DNA from: Palsa-1447 sp964509885
GTDB taxonomy: Bacteria; Verrucomicrobiota; Verrucomicrobiia; Opitutales; Opitutaceae
DNA length: 64,000 bases
NCBI GenBank assembly: GCA_964509885.1
Contig: CAZDZL010000017.1
Coordinates: 3,312 to 67,311, forward strand
Reading direction: 5' to 3'
In this document: piece after piece, positions 18,198 through 26,119 of the stretch
Numbering within the stretch: the stretch's first letter is position 1
Layout of the letters: every line of letters starts with the position of its first letter
Translations under genes and position numbers: made by a program
The notes under the pieces: generated by a model
Seen by the model: only the letters and a program-made list of their open reading frames with translations
The model's database searches: none
Told to the model about the DNA's origin: nothing

Positions 18198-18596
18198 TCA
18201 GTGCGCAAGTGCGACGCGCAGGCTCACGGTGGCCGGCCCCTCCCCGAAGAGTTTGCGGTTGTGCTTTGCGGAGAGGCTAAGGACGGTGTCGTCGGAAATG
18301 CGGTGCACCTGGGTCTCACCCGGCTGCACCAGCCCGAGGTGCCACTCGGCGTTCCTGCGGTTCAGCACCGCGGGGTCCTGCTCCGCGGAGATCGCCGCGT
18401 CGGTCTCCTCAATCTGCCGCTCGATGTCGGCGATGGAGGCCTCCAGCGACCGGCTCGCGTTCGCGGCGACGGATATCTGGTGGCGCATCCACACCGTCGC
18501 GAGCCCGATCGTCGAGCACCCGCAGATGGCGACGAGCGCGATGACCATGAACTGGTTAACGAAGGCCCGGGAGCCCGATTTCTTGTCGCGGCGCAT
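18198..18596 (-). CDS. ftsL: FtsL-like septum protein
   Basis: Small bitopic protein of 132 aa: basic N-terminus (MRRDKKSGSR), one membrane helix (about residues 14-36) and a short heptad-like coiled coil (SRSLEASIADIERQIEETD). It lies exactly between rsmH and ftsI, the canonical ftsL position. Its ATG shares a base with the rsmH stop (TGATG). FtsL sequences are poorly conserved, so the call rests on topology and position. A tail of about 60 residues after the coiled coil is unusual and of unknown role. Confidence 0.8.
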   Translation of the reverse strand: MRRDKKSGSRAFVNQFMVIALVAICGCSTIGLATVWMRHQISVAANASRSLEASIADIERQIEETDAAISAEQDPAVLNRRNAEWHLGLVQPGETQVHRISDDTVLSLSAKHNRKLFGEGPATVSLRVALAH

Positions 18597-19552
18597 CAGA
18601 GTTTGCGGATGGCCCGCAGTTTCGCCGACCGGCTTCGCGGGTTGGCCTCGACCTCGTCGTCGGCCGGGGTGACGGGGCGGCGCGTGAGCGCCTCGGCGAC
18701 GCGGGTCCGCAGGTCCTGCGGGGTCGCGTCGTCCGCGTTCTCCGGCTGGCCGCACCACCGCCGGAAGGTCTGCTTCACGGGGCGGTCCTCCAGCGAGTGA
18801 AAGCTGATCGCGCACATGACGCCGGACGGGCGCAGGGCGTCGAAGGCGCCGAGGAGGGCCTCGTGGATGGCCGCCACCTCGTCGTTGATGACGATGCGGA
18901 TGCCCTGGAAGGTGCGTGTCGCGGGATGTATCCGGGAAGTGTGCCGGTCGCGCGCCGGGATCGCCCCGCTGATCACCTCGGCGAGGGACGACGTGCGCCC
19001 CAGCTTGCCGGTGCCCCTCGCGTCGACGAGGGCGCGCACCACCCGGCGCCAGTGGGGCTCCTCGCCCATGTCCCGCACGGCGCCCTCGAGCATCTCGGTG
19101 GTCGCCGTCTCGAGCCATTGGCCCGCGGGCACCCCCGTGCGCCGGTCCATCCTCATGTCCGCCGGCCCGTCGGCCCGGAAGGAGAAGCCCCTCTCGGGGT
19201 CGTCGATCTGGAACGACGAGAGGCCGAAGTCAAAGAGGACGCCGTCAAATCCGGGATCCGCGAGGGCGCGCAGGTTGGCAAAGTTCTGGATCTTCAGGGT
19301 GAAGGCCCCGGGGAACTCGGCGGCGAGCTCCTCGGCCCGACCCAGTGCCTCCGGATCCCTGTCTATGGCAATAACTTCAACACCGGGTGCGGACTCCAGG
19401 AGGGCGCGGGCGTGCCCCCCTCCCCCGAACGTGCAGTCCAGGTACCTGCCCCCGGCCACGGGCGACAGGAATCCCATGACCTCTCGAAGGAGGACGGGCT
19501 TGTGGCCGGGGATCATGCTCGCGGCCGCGATCTCAGGGGGTGCCAGTCGCAT
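18596..19552 (-). CDS. rsmH: 16S rRNA (cytosine1402-N4)-methyltransferase RsmH
   Basis: SAM-dependent methyltransferase (MraW) acting on 16S rRNA C1402. It gives 318 aa from ATG 19552. Motifs are HKPVLLREV at the N-terminus, YLDCTFGGGGHARALL (SAM motif), VIAIDRDPEAL, VLFDFGLSSFQIDDPERGFSF, IHPATRTFQGIRIVIND and CAISFHSLEDRPVK. Two starts are possible: ATG 19552 overlaps the small ORF upstream by 20 bases, and ATG 19516 (MIPGHKPVLL) would not. Neither has an obvious ribosome site. Confidence 0.95.
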   Translation of the reverse strand: MRLAPPEIAAASMIPGHKPVLLREVMGFLSPVAGGRYLDCTFGGGGHARALLESAPGVEVIAIDRDPEALGRAEELAAEFPGAFTLKIQNFANLRALADPGFDGVLFDFGLSSFQIDDPERGFSFRADGPADMRMDRRTGVPAGQWLETATTEMLEGAVRDMGEEPHWRRVVRALVDARGTGKLGRTSSLAEVISGAIPARDRHTSRIHPATRTFQGIRIVINDEVAAIHEALLGAFDALRPSGVMCAISFHSLEDRPVKQTFRRWCGQPENADDATPQDLRTRVAEALTRRPVTPADDEVEANPRSRSAKLRAIRKL

Positions 19553-19754
19553 GGATGAACGGAGCGACGCGGTCCTGGCGCCTTCCCGCGACAAGGCGCA
19601 GGACGAGGCTGTCCCGGATGCGGGGGACGGCGCAGGCATGGGAGACCCCGAAGTCTTGGGAGTCGATCCAGGCCGGGTAGGCGCGGATGGCGGGGTGTGA
19701 GGCGGGATTCTTCAACGGTTCGTGTGCGGACGACATTTTTCCGAGGTGGTGCAT
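19533..19754 (-). CDS. Small ORF of unknown function between mraZ and rsmH (73 aa)
   Basis: This ORF starts with ATG two bases after the mraZ stop and fills what would otherwise be a gap of about 200 bases in a tightly packed operon. The product is basic, with no membrane helix or signal peptide and a single Cys. It reads MHHLGKMSSAHEPLKN at the start and ends FIHATGTP. I recognise no family. Spacing argues for a real gene, while ordinary composition and the overlap with one possible rsmH start argue for caution. Confidence 0.45.
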   Translation of the reverse strand: MHHLGKMSSAHEPLKNPASHPAIRAYPAWIDSQDFGVSHACAVPRIRDSLVLRLVAGRRQDRVAPFIHATGTP

Positions 19755-19756
19755 GT

Positions 19757-20209
19757 TCAGATTCCGAGGCGGCGCATGATGTCGCCGAAGTTTTCACCCG
19801 ATGTGCGCGCCTCGACCTTCTTCCACCGGGTTGGCGAATACATGTTGAACTTGGTGAGGGAGCCCACGAGGACCGCGTCCTTCGCGATCCCGGCGTGCTC
19901 CAGCAAATCGGCCGTGAGGCCGACGCGGCCCTGCTTGTCGAACGAGAATGACTGCGTCTGCGCGAAGAACCTGGACGCGAAGTCCTGCCCCGCGCCGTCG
20001 CTGAGCGCCATCAGGGCGATTTTCGCGTGGAGCTTCTCCACCTCCGACGGCGGCAGCACGGCCACGTAGCCGTCCGGGTGCGGGGTCGCCAGGAAGACGT
20101 CATCCTCCTCGTGCGCCGCGCGCCACGGCGAAGGGATCGTGACGCGACCCTTTTCGTCGAGGGTGTGCCTGTAAAGGCCCGTGAAAAATGCTTTGCCGGG
20201 ATGCGCCAT
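19757..20209 (-). CDS. mraZ: Transcriptional regulator MraZ
   Basis: Ring-forming SpoVT/AbrB-fold DNA-binding protein that represses the dcw operon in E. coli. It has 150 aa from ATG 20209. Both MraZ half-domains carry the DxxxR DNA-contact motif: LDEKGRVTIP near the N-terminus and FDKQGRVGLT in the second half. An alternative start at 20248 would place the putative MraZ binding boxes inside the coding region, so the shorter form is preferred. First gene of the operon. Confidence 0.94.
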   Translation of the reverse strand: MAHPGKAFFTGLYRHTLDEKGRVTIPSPWRAAHEEDDVFLATPHPDGYVAVLPPSEVEKLHAKIALMALSDGAGQDFASRFFAQTQSFSFDKQGRVGLTADLLEHAGIAKDAVLVGSLTKFNMYSPTRWKKVEARTSGENFGDIMRRLGI

Positions 20210-20232
20210 TGGGAGGGGCAAAAGAGAACTCG

Positions 20233-20267
20233 CCCCACAGTACCCCATTTCAACCCATTTTAACCCA
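20233..20267 (-). promoter_or_regulatory. Putative MraZ operator: four TGGGN boxes at 10-bp spacing
   Basis: Read on the minus strand, the region has TGGGT (20267-20263), TGGGT (20257-20253), TGGGG (20247-20243) and TGGGG (20237-20233). Each is separated by exactly five bases. E. coli MraZ binds TGGGN repeats with 5-nt spacers in front of mraZ, so these are the expected autoregulatory sites, with four repeats here. A TTGACC (-35-like) lies at 20277-20272 just upstream, and TAAAAT at 20262-20257 overlaps the boxes as a possible -10. That pair is not well spaced, so the exact promoter is unsure. Confidence 0.8.
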
Positions 20268-20347
20268 CTTTGGTCAAGCCAAGAGTGTGCTAAAAATTGA
20301 CTAAATCAGCGTTGTTGAGGCCTATACCTCCCCAGCAGCGACCGGAT

Positions 20348-20392
20348 GGGGCCGCGGCACCCGGGATCCCGCACCCCGGCCTTAGCGGCCCC
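20348..20392. other. GC-rich inverted repeat between mraZ operon and DUF3667 gene
   Basis: GGGGCCGC (20348-20355) pairs with GCGGCCCC (20385-20392), enclosing a perfect palindrome CGGGATCCCG (20362-20371). It follows the 3' end of the DUF3667 gene (stop at 20402, minus strand) and lies upstream of the mraZ promoter. It may help end transcription, but there is no T-run after it on the minus strand, so it is not a standard intrinsic terminator. Confidence 0.4.
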
Positions 20393-20401
20393 GCGCGCCG
20401 A

Positions 20402-21310
20402 TTACCCCGCTCCCTGGGAGCCCCCCAGCAGGAGGAGGGCCGCAGAGATGGCCGTCAGCGATATCCCCAGAATGAGGACGATCCCGTAGGCGAGGCCGAC
20501 CAGGGCCATCTTCAGGACGGTCTTCCAGCGCCCCTGGCCGTAGACGGCGCGGAACGCGCGGTAGATCACCGAGGCCCCCCAGAGGAAGCACAGGAATCCC
20601 ACGAATCCGGCCAGCGAGTCGCTGACGAGGCGCGCCGCGGCCTGGGCGAGGTCCGTTGCCAGGGCGGCCAGGAAGAAGAATGTTTGCACATGCAGGGCAA
20701 AGATCAGGTGTTCGACGTAAACCTGGCCGCTTCCGCGGTAGGCAAGGCATAGCACGGAGGCCAGGAGCGGCAGGCAGAAGAAGGCCATGGTGGGCGACAG
20801 GTGCCGCATCTCCCTTTCGACACCCCTCGGGTCCTCGTGCTGGAGCTTCTCGAAGACCCGGCCCACGGCCGATGGCGAGGGTGCGCCGCCCTTCGCCTCG
20901 GCGTTCCCCGCGGAGGCCGCCTTCCTGTCGGCCTGACCTTGAGGCGCCTTCGCCGCCATCGCCCCGGCCGGGGCGATCGTCACCTGGGTCGTGGGCTGCT
21001 TCAGCACGAGGCTCAGCGCAAAGTAGAGGAAGCTCGCGAAGATGTAGAGGCGCAGCGGCTGCGTGTAGGACACGCGCCTGCCCGCGATGAACTCCCTCGT
21101 GAGGAAGCCCGGCCTCGTGAACAGGAGTCGCACCGTGCGCAGGAATTTCCCGTCGAGATGCAGAAGGCCCTCGAGCGAGTCCTCGAGTATCGGCCAGAGG
21201 GAGCGGTGGTAGTCGACGTCGTGCTGGCCGCACGCCGCGCAGTACGCCCCCGTGAGCGCCGCGCCGCAGTTCTGGCAGTGTGACCGCCCCGCGCTGGAAT
21301 GGCCGGACAT
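20402..21310 (-). CDS. DUF3667-type membrane protein with zinc ribbon
   Basis: A 302-aa protein with an N-terminal zinc-ribbon CQNCGAALTGAYCAACGQ (about residues 12-29). Then comes a conserved stretch typical of DUF3667 (LLHLDGKFLRTVRLLFTRPG) and about five membrane helices. A variable Ala/Gly/Lys-rich loop is at about 110-150. Function of the family is unknown. It is divergent from the TIR-domain gene; its ATG at 21310 is 117 bases from that gene's start, so the two may share a regulatory region. Confidence 0.8.
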   Translation of the reverse strand: MSGHSSAGRSHCQNCGAALTGAYCAACGQHDVDYHRSLWPILEDSLEGLLHLDGKFLRTVRLLFTRPGFLTREFIAGRRVSYTQPLRLYIFASFLYFALSLVLKQPTTQVTIAPAGAMAAKAPQGQADRKAASAGNAEAKGGAPSPSAVGRVFEKLQHEDPRGVEREMRHLSPTMAFFCLPLLASVLCLAYRGSGQVYVEHLIFALHVQTFFFLAALATDLAQAAARLVSDSLAGFVGFLCFLWGASVIYRAFRAVYGQGRWKTVLKMALVGLAYGIVLILGISLTAISAALLLLGGSQGAG

Positions 21311-21427
21311 GGGCCGGACGGTAGCATGGCGCGGGCCCTACTCAATGGAGATCGCGGGCGGACGCGTCCCTCCGCGCGAAGGTGCGTCTTGACCCTCCCG
21401 GCACATATTCCGAGCGTGGGCGCCACG

Positions 21428-22687
21428 ATGGCGAGCGCCGGAAAAACCGACCACGACCCGTCGCCCCCCTCGGTGTTCCTGAGCTACGCCTCGGAGGACC
21501 GCACGGCGGCGCGGGCCCTAAGGGACGCCCTAGCGGAGGCGGGCCTCGAGGTCTGGTACGACGAGAACGAACTCGGCGGCGGGGACGAGTGGGACCAGAA
21601 GATCCGCCGCCAGATAAGGGAGTGCGACTACTTCATGCCCGTCATCTCGGCGCAGACGCAGGCGAGGCATGAGGGGTATTTCCGTAGGGAATGGCGCCTC
21701 GCCGTGGACAGGACGCTCGATATCGCCGACGGCCATCTCTTCCTCATACCCGTCCTGATCGACGACACGGACCAGGCAACGGCGCGCGTGCCCGACCGGT
21801 TCACCTCCGTCCAGTGGATCCGGGCGCCCGAGGGGCGAGCGACACCCGCACTCAGGGCGCTGTGCGCGCGCCTGCTCTCGGGCGGGGCGACGGAGGCGCC
21901 GGCTCCCAGGCGCAGGGAGTCGCGGGCCGCGGTGGTGGACCCGCAGGCGATCCCCCCGCCCCTCCCCGCCGCGGCGCCCGCCCGTCCCCTCCCGGAATTT
22001 CCCGTCGAGGAGCCCGGGCAGAGGCTCAAGTTCTGGGTGCACGTCGTCGGCTGGGCCTTCACCTCGGTGTGGATCCTCTTCCAGCGCCTCCCGCGCTGGG
22101 TCCGGGCCCTGGCCTACATCTGGCTGATCTTCCTCCTGCTCGCAAAGGGCTGCTCCGATAAGCACGAGGCCAAGGAGGGCGCCGAGCCCGAGGCCGCCTC
22201 AAAGCTGAAGGTCCTCTCCGACGGCGTCCCGGCCAAGGACGAGAGCGGGGTCCAGGGCGCGGTGGACATCGCGCGCGCGATCGCCGAGGCGGCAGGGAAG
22301 ATCCCGAAGGAGCGCAGTCCCCTGCTCGCCATCCCCTTCACCGCGGGGCCGGGCGACACGCCGCAGGCCAAGCTCGCGGATTCCGCGTTCACGCTGCTCT
22401 ACGGGAGGCTGGCGATCTCGCACCAGGGAAAGCTCGGCGTCAGCAAGGAGCCGATGGCGTCCCTCGACCCCCAGGGTGCTGCGGAGCGCGGACGCGCGCG
22501 CCACTCAACCTTTGTCCTCTGCGGCGGCGTCGAGGAGGGCGGCGGCGCCCCGGTTCTCACGGTGGACATCGTCAGGGTGGCGGACGGCTCGCTCGCCTGG
22601 ACAAAGAGCTACCCCGCCAAGGACGCGGATCCCGCCGCCATCGCGGCCGACGTCGAGTCCCACATCCCCGCGCTCGACGACGACTGA
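21428..22687 (+). CDS. TIR-domain membrane protein
   Basis: A 419-aa protein. Residues 14-150 form a TIR domain: VFLSYASEDRTAARALRDAL (box 1), VWYDENELGGGDEW and FRREWRLAVDR. The Glu in the last motif (about residue 88) is where NAD-cleaving TIR domains place their catalytic acid. A Pro/Ala linker follows, then hydrophobic segments at about 200-238. The C-terminal domain (about 285-419) contains LLAIPFTAGPGDT and resembles TolB/FlgO-like modules seen with other bacterial sensor domains. ATG 21428 was chosen because the domain begins close to it; an in-frame ATG at 21299 would run into the divergent gene. It could signal or act in defence; no other defence genes are adjacent. Confidence 0.85.
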   Translation: MASAGKTDHDPSPPSVFLSYASEDRTAARALRDALAEAGLEVWYDENELGGGDEWDQKIRRQIRECDYFMPVISAQTQARHEGYFRREWRLAVDRTLDIADGHLFLIPVLIDDTDQATARVPDRFTSVQWIRAPEGRATPALRALCARLLSGGATEAPAPRRRESRAAVVDPQAIPPPLPAAAPARPLPEFPVEEPGQRLKFWVHVVGWAFTSVWILFQRLPRWVRALAYIWLIFLLLAKGCSDKHEAKEGAEPEAASKLKVLSDGVPAKDESGVQGAVDIARAIAEAAGKIPKERSPLLAIPFTAGPGDTPQAKLADSAFTLLYGRLAISHQGKLGVSKEPMASLDPQGAAERGRARHSTFVLCGGVEEGGGAPVLTVDIVRVADGSLAWTKSYPAKDADPAAIAADVESHIPALDDD

Positions 22688-22697
22688 CCGGCGCCCG

Positions 22698-25028
22698 TCA
22701 GGGCAGCGATCGGCCCGATTTCAGGAATTCCGCAGCGGCCTCGTCGTCGCGCCCCGCCCGCTTGAGCGCCACGCCCAGGTTGTAGTGGGCGTCGGCGAAG
22801 CCGGGCGCCAGCAGCAGGGCCTCCCGGAACTGGGCGACAGCCTCGTCGAGGCTGCCCGCCGCGGTCAGGGCGATGCCGTAGTTGCTCCGGTAGACGGCCG
22901 AGCCCGGCTCGAGCCTCACCGCCTCCGCGTACTCTGCGAGGGCGTCCTGCATGTTCCCCAGCCTGTAGAAGAGGGATCCGAGGCTGCTCCGGATCTCTGC
23001 GGAGCCCGGCGCGAGGCGCTCCGCCTCGCGATGCTCGGCAGTCGCCCCCCGGTCGTCCCCCTCGCGGTGAAGCTCGCGGCCGAGGTTGAAGTGCGCGCTC
23101 GCCAGGCCCGGGTTCAGGCGGATCGCCTCGCGGAACTGCGCCGTCGCCTCGGGCCCGCGGCCCAGCTGCGTCAGCGCGCCGCCCAGGTTGTTGTGGATAT
23201 CCGCGTCATCCGGCCGGCCCTCCAGGGCCAGCGCGAACTGCGCCGCGGCGTCGCCCGGGCGCCCCGCCCGCGCAAGCGCGATCCCGTAGTTGTCCCTCAC
23301 GTCCGAGGACCCGGGCTTCAGCCGCAGCGCGGTCTCGAACTCGTAGATCGCCTCCGGCATACGGGCGGAACCGTTCGAAAGCGCGACGGCCAGGCTGGCG
23401 TGGACGTCCGCGAATTCCGGATCGTCCGCGGAGCCCCGGAGGGCGGTCTCCAGCTCCTCGATGCCCCTGGCCTGCGTCGCCGGGGATTTCACGAGTGCCA
23501 TGCCGAGGTTCGCGTGGGCCTGCGCCATCCCGGGGTCGAGCCTGAGCGCGGCCTCGAATTCCGCGACTGCCTCGCCCGGGGGCCTGCCCGCCTTGGTCAG
23601 CGCGTTCCCGAGGTTGTTGTGGGCGTCCGAATAGTCCGGCTTGAGGCGCACGGCGTCCCGCAGGCGCGCTATCGCCTCGTCCACGGAACCCATGTCCTCC
23701 AGGTAAACCCCCAGGTTGTTGTCGGCCATCCAGCAGCCCGGATTCTTCTCGAGGGTGTCCGAGTAGAGGGCGCCCGCGTCCCTGTAGTGCGACGATTGGC
23801 GCCACGTGAGGGTGAACAGCGCCGCGAGCGCGGCGGCGCAGGCCGCCGCGAATATCCAGGGTGCCGCGACCCCTCCCCGCCGCCGCAAGGCGTCCCAGGC
23901 CATGCCTGCGCCGCCGTCCGCGGCAAGGGCAACGATGCCGAGGCACGCCAGGTACTGGAAGTGGTCCGCGACATAGGAGAACAGAAACGGGTACACGTTG
24001 AAGAAACCGAGCGCCGGGAACAGGGAACCCGCGAAGAAGAGGACGGCGACAAGCGGCGCCCGGCTCCAACCGCGCAGGCCCCAGAGGAGCGCGAGGGCCG
24101 CGGCGAGGCCGAGCAGGCCAAGTCCCCAGGCGGGGCTCACGGCGACCACCCACCTGGGGTAGATGAACATCAGGTTCTGCGGCCAAGCGAGCTTCCCGAG
24201 GTAGAACCAGAATATCCTTCCCGCGAGGAGGCACCGCTCAAGGGGTCCAAGGTCGAAGGCCTGTCCCCTGGCCCCGATGTAGACCCGCTCGACCCAGGCC
24301 GTGAAGAGGCCCGAGGCAATTCCCAGGACGAACCAGGGAAGCAGCGGCGCGGCGTCCCTCCACGAGAGACGCCCGCGCCGCCAGGCCGCCATGAGGAGAA
24401 GGGCCGCGGGCAGGGTCGCCGTCACGGACTTGCTCAGGAGCGCCAGCACGAACAAACCCGTGGCCAGCAGATAGAAGGTCCATCCCCTCTCACGCTCAAA
24501 CCGAATGTAGGCGAGGGCCGAGAGCAGGTAAAACACCAGCGAGAGCGTGTTCTTCTGCTCGGAGATCCACGCCACGGACTCGACGCACACCGGGTGCAGC
24601 GCGAACACCGCCGCCGCCAGCCACTCGAACCCGGGGCGTATGCCGCTAGGCGGGCGAACGCGCGCCAGGACCAAGGCGAACAGGCAGGCCGACGCCGCGT
24701 GCAGCCCGACATTGACGAGGTGGTAGCCGAGGAGGGACCCGCCCCAAATGCGCCGCTCGATCCAAAACGCGCTGTGCAGGACGGGGTAATACTGCTGGGT
24801 GGTCCCCAGACGAAACCAGATATTCCACAACCCCGACCAGGATTGCATGCGAGCGGGCGTGATGTGGGCGGCATCGTCCCAGAGCAGCCCTCCGTGGATC
24901 GCGGGCAGATAGGCGGCGAGCGTCGACGCAAGGATGGCCAGGGCAGCAACAGGCGCCAGGAAACGCAGGGGCCCAATCCGGCTCGGTGGCGGCTCCGGGT
25001 CGGCCATCCGCATTTCGGCGTCAGCCAC
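22698..25028 (-). CDS. GT-C/TMTC-like membrane protein with C-terminal TPR repeats
   Basis: A 776-aa protein. Residues about 20-410 have around ten or more membrane helices with features of GT-C glycosyltransferases (LPAIHGGLLWDDAAH, with the DD pair after helix 1; FALHPVCVESVAWISEQKN). Residues about 430-776 hold roughly nine TPR units (for example AVAEFEAALRLDPGMAQAHA). This layout matches bacterial relatives of TMTC protein O-mannosyltransferases. Substrate unknown. GTG start at 25028 follows AGGGGAT; an ATG lies at 25013. It converges with the TIR gene with only 10 bases between stops. Confidence 0.82.
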   Translation of the reverse strand: MADAEMRMADPEPPPSRIGPLRFLAPVAALAILASTLAAYLPAIHGGLLWDDAAHITPARMQSWSGLWNIWFRLGTTQQYYPVLHSAFWIERRIWGGSLLGYHLVNVGLHAASACLFALVLARVRPPSGIRPGFEWLAAAVFALHPVCVESVAWISEQKNTLSLVFYLLSALAYIRFERERGWTFYLLATGLFVLALLSKSVTATLPAALLLMAAWRRGRLSWRDAAPLLPWFVLGIASGLFTAWVERVYIGARGQAFDLGPLERCLLAGRIFWFYLGKLAWPQNLMFIYPRWVVAVSPAWGLGLLGLAAALALLWGLRGWSRAPLVAVLFFAGSLFPALGFFNVYPFLFSYVADHFQYLACLGIVALAADGGAGMAWDALRRRGGVAAPWIFAAACAAALAALFTLTWRQSSHYRDAGALYSDTLEKNPGCWMADNNLGVYLEDMGSVDEAIARLRDAVRLKPDYSDAHNNLGNALTKAGRPPGEAVAEFEAALRLDPGMAQAHANLGMALVKSPATQARGIEELETALRGSADDPEFADVHASLAVALSNGSARMPEAIYEFETALRLKPGSSDVRDNYGIALARAGRPGDAAAQFALALEGRPDDADIHNNLGGALTQLGRGPEATAQFREAIRLNPGLASAHFNLGRELHREGDDRGATAEHREAERLAPGSAEIRSSLGSLFYRLGNMQDALAEYAEAVRLEPGSAVYRSNYGIALTAAGSLDEAVAQFREALLLAPGFADAHYNLGVALKRAGRDDEAAAEFLKSGRSLP

Positions 25029-25079
25029 GATCCCCTATGACGGCCAATAGGTCATGGTCCCACGATAAGCGCATAATTG

Positions 25080-25109
25080 GTGACACTGCTATGAAGCAAG
25101 AAGTGTCAC
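25080..25109. repeat. 8-bp inverted repeat downstream of YcaO-like gene
   Basis: GTGACACT (25080-25087) and AGTGTCAC (25102-25109) form perfect arms around a 14-base loop, in the 158-base gap between the YcaO-like gene and the GT-C/TPR gene. No T-run follows on the minus strand. It could be an operator for the downstream gene or a weak transcript end. A second small hairpin (GAGCGC/GCGCTC, 25134-25148) is next to it. Confidence 0.45.
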
Positions 25110-25186
25110 TGTAGACGAGAACGAAGCGGACGAGAGCGCGCCGCGCTCCCGTCCAGATCAACTCGCCGGGCGAGAGGACCGTATGC

Positions 25187-26080
25187 CTACCAGAAGAAGT
25201 ACCGCTCGGAGTCCACGAGGAACTCCGTTGTCGCAGGGCGGATCAGGACGCGCCAGACCGAGGCAAAATCGGACCACGGGCCCTCGATCTCCGAGTCGCA
25301 GATCACCTCGGACCGAAAACGCGGACCGGTGATCTTCCGGTGTATCCGTTCCTGGAACATCGCATGCCCCTCTGCCGTCGAGAAGAACAGGCAGCGGCGC
25401 TCGAACAGGTCGGACGGGGTCTCCTGAGCGGCCAGACCCAGCGAGACCCGGCGAAGGCCGAGGACATATTCATTGCGGGCAAGCTCCATGACGGCCCTCT
25501 CGCAGGCACCGAAATAATCCACCGCGGCCCCCTGCCCATAGGCGAAGCAGTCAGGGCGGACCTCGCGGAAGGCAACGACGGTGACACCAAACCCGATCGG
25601 GCTCGGGAGCACCAAGGCGTTTATCCCATTCCACTCCGTCGAGCGGACCTCGCCGTCGAGGGCGCCCTCCCACCATGCGATGATGCTGGAGCGCTCGATG
25701 GCCTCGAGTTGGGCCCGCTTGCGGGCCTCTGTGTGGAACAGCCCGGGGAAGGCAGCCATGCCGTTTGAGGATTCGTCGATGTCGAAACCGTAGAGCTCGC
25801 GGTCCGTGGCGCGCACTTTGACCCGGTAGGCCCAGCGCTCCATGCTCTCAGAGATGGCCATGTACCTCGCGACCATCGGAGTTTCCGCCGTGCCCGTGCC
25901 GTCTGCGTCACTGTACAGGGCGAACTTCTTGCGGCGGGCCACGACCTTGTCCGACAACCAGGCGTTGGCCTGGTACATCGGACGGCCGTAGACGGGGAAT
26001 TCGCGCAGGGAGATCCGGCTGACCGGGCCTCCCTCGGACTCCAAGACGTTTCGATACCGGTATCCTGCTACGCTTAGCAT
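25187..26080 (-). CDS. Short YcaO-like protein, candidate peptide-modifying enzyme
   Basis: A 297-aa protein with the three-part YcaO ATP-binding pattern. Part 1 is GTGTAET, then SESMERWA (61-84, Glu78/Glu81/Arg82). Part 2 is ESSNGMAAFPGLFHTEA, then LEAIERSSIIAWW (103-137). Part 3 is GQGAAVDYFGACERAVMEL (182-200). YcaO enzymes use ATP to activate peptide amide bonds and form azolines, thioamides or amidines. Oddities: the usual GKG is GTG, the protein is short for the family, and the C-terminus (SERYFFW) lacks the PxP motif of azoline-forming members. No E1-like or TfuA partner is adjacent. It follows a 60-aa peptide gene by 39 bases on the same strand. Start ATG 26080. Confidence 0.78.
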   Translation of the reverse strand: MLSVAGYRYRNVLESEGGPVSRISLREFPVYGRPMYQANAWLSDKVVARRKKFALYSDADGTGTAETPMVARYMAISESMERWAYRVKVRATDRELYGFDIDESSNGMAAFPGLFHTEARKRAQLEAIERSSIIAWWEGALDGEVRSTEWNGINALVLPSPIGFGVTVVAFREVRPDCFAYGQGAAVDYFGACERAVMELARNEYVLGLRRVSLGLAAQETPSDLFERRCLFFSTAEGHAMFQERIHRKITGPRFRSEVICDSEIEGPWSDFASVWRVLIRPATTEFLVDSERYFFW

Positions 26081-26100
26081 GGTAGCTCTGTTGGATGGCC

Positions 26101-26114
26101 TCGTTAGCTAACGA
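26101..26114. repeat. Perfect 14-bp palindrome between peptide and YcaO-like genes
   Basis: TCGTTAGCTAACGA is fully self-complementary and lies in the 39-base gap between the peptide stop and the YcaO-like start. In RNA it could fold as a 5-bp stem with an AGCT loop. It could be a protein-binding site or an element that lowers read-through into the enzyme gene. Confidence 0.5.
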
Positions 26115-26119
26115 CCAGC

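Noticed and set aside
20210..20248. Longer MraZ start
   Set aside because: It would put two of the MraZ boxes inside or at the edge of the coding sequence and adds residues absent from the family.
21299..21427. Extended start of the TIR protein
   Set aside because: The extension is Arg-rich, precedes the domain and overlaps the start of the divergent gene.
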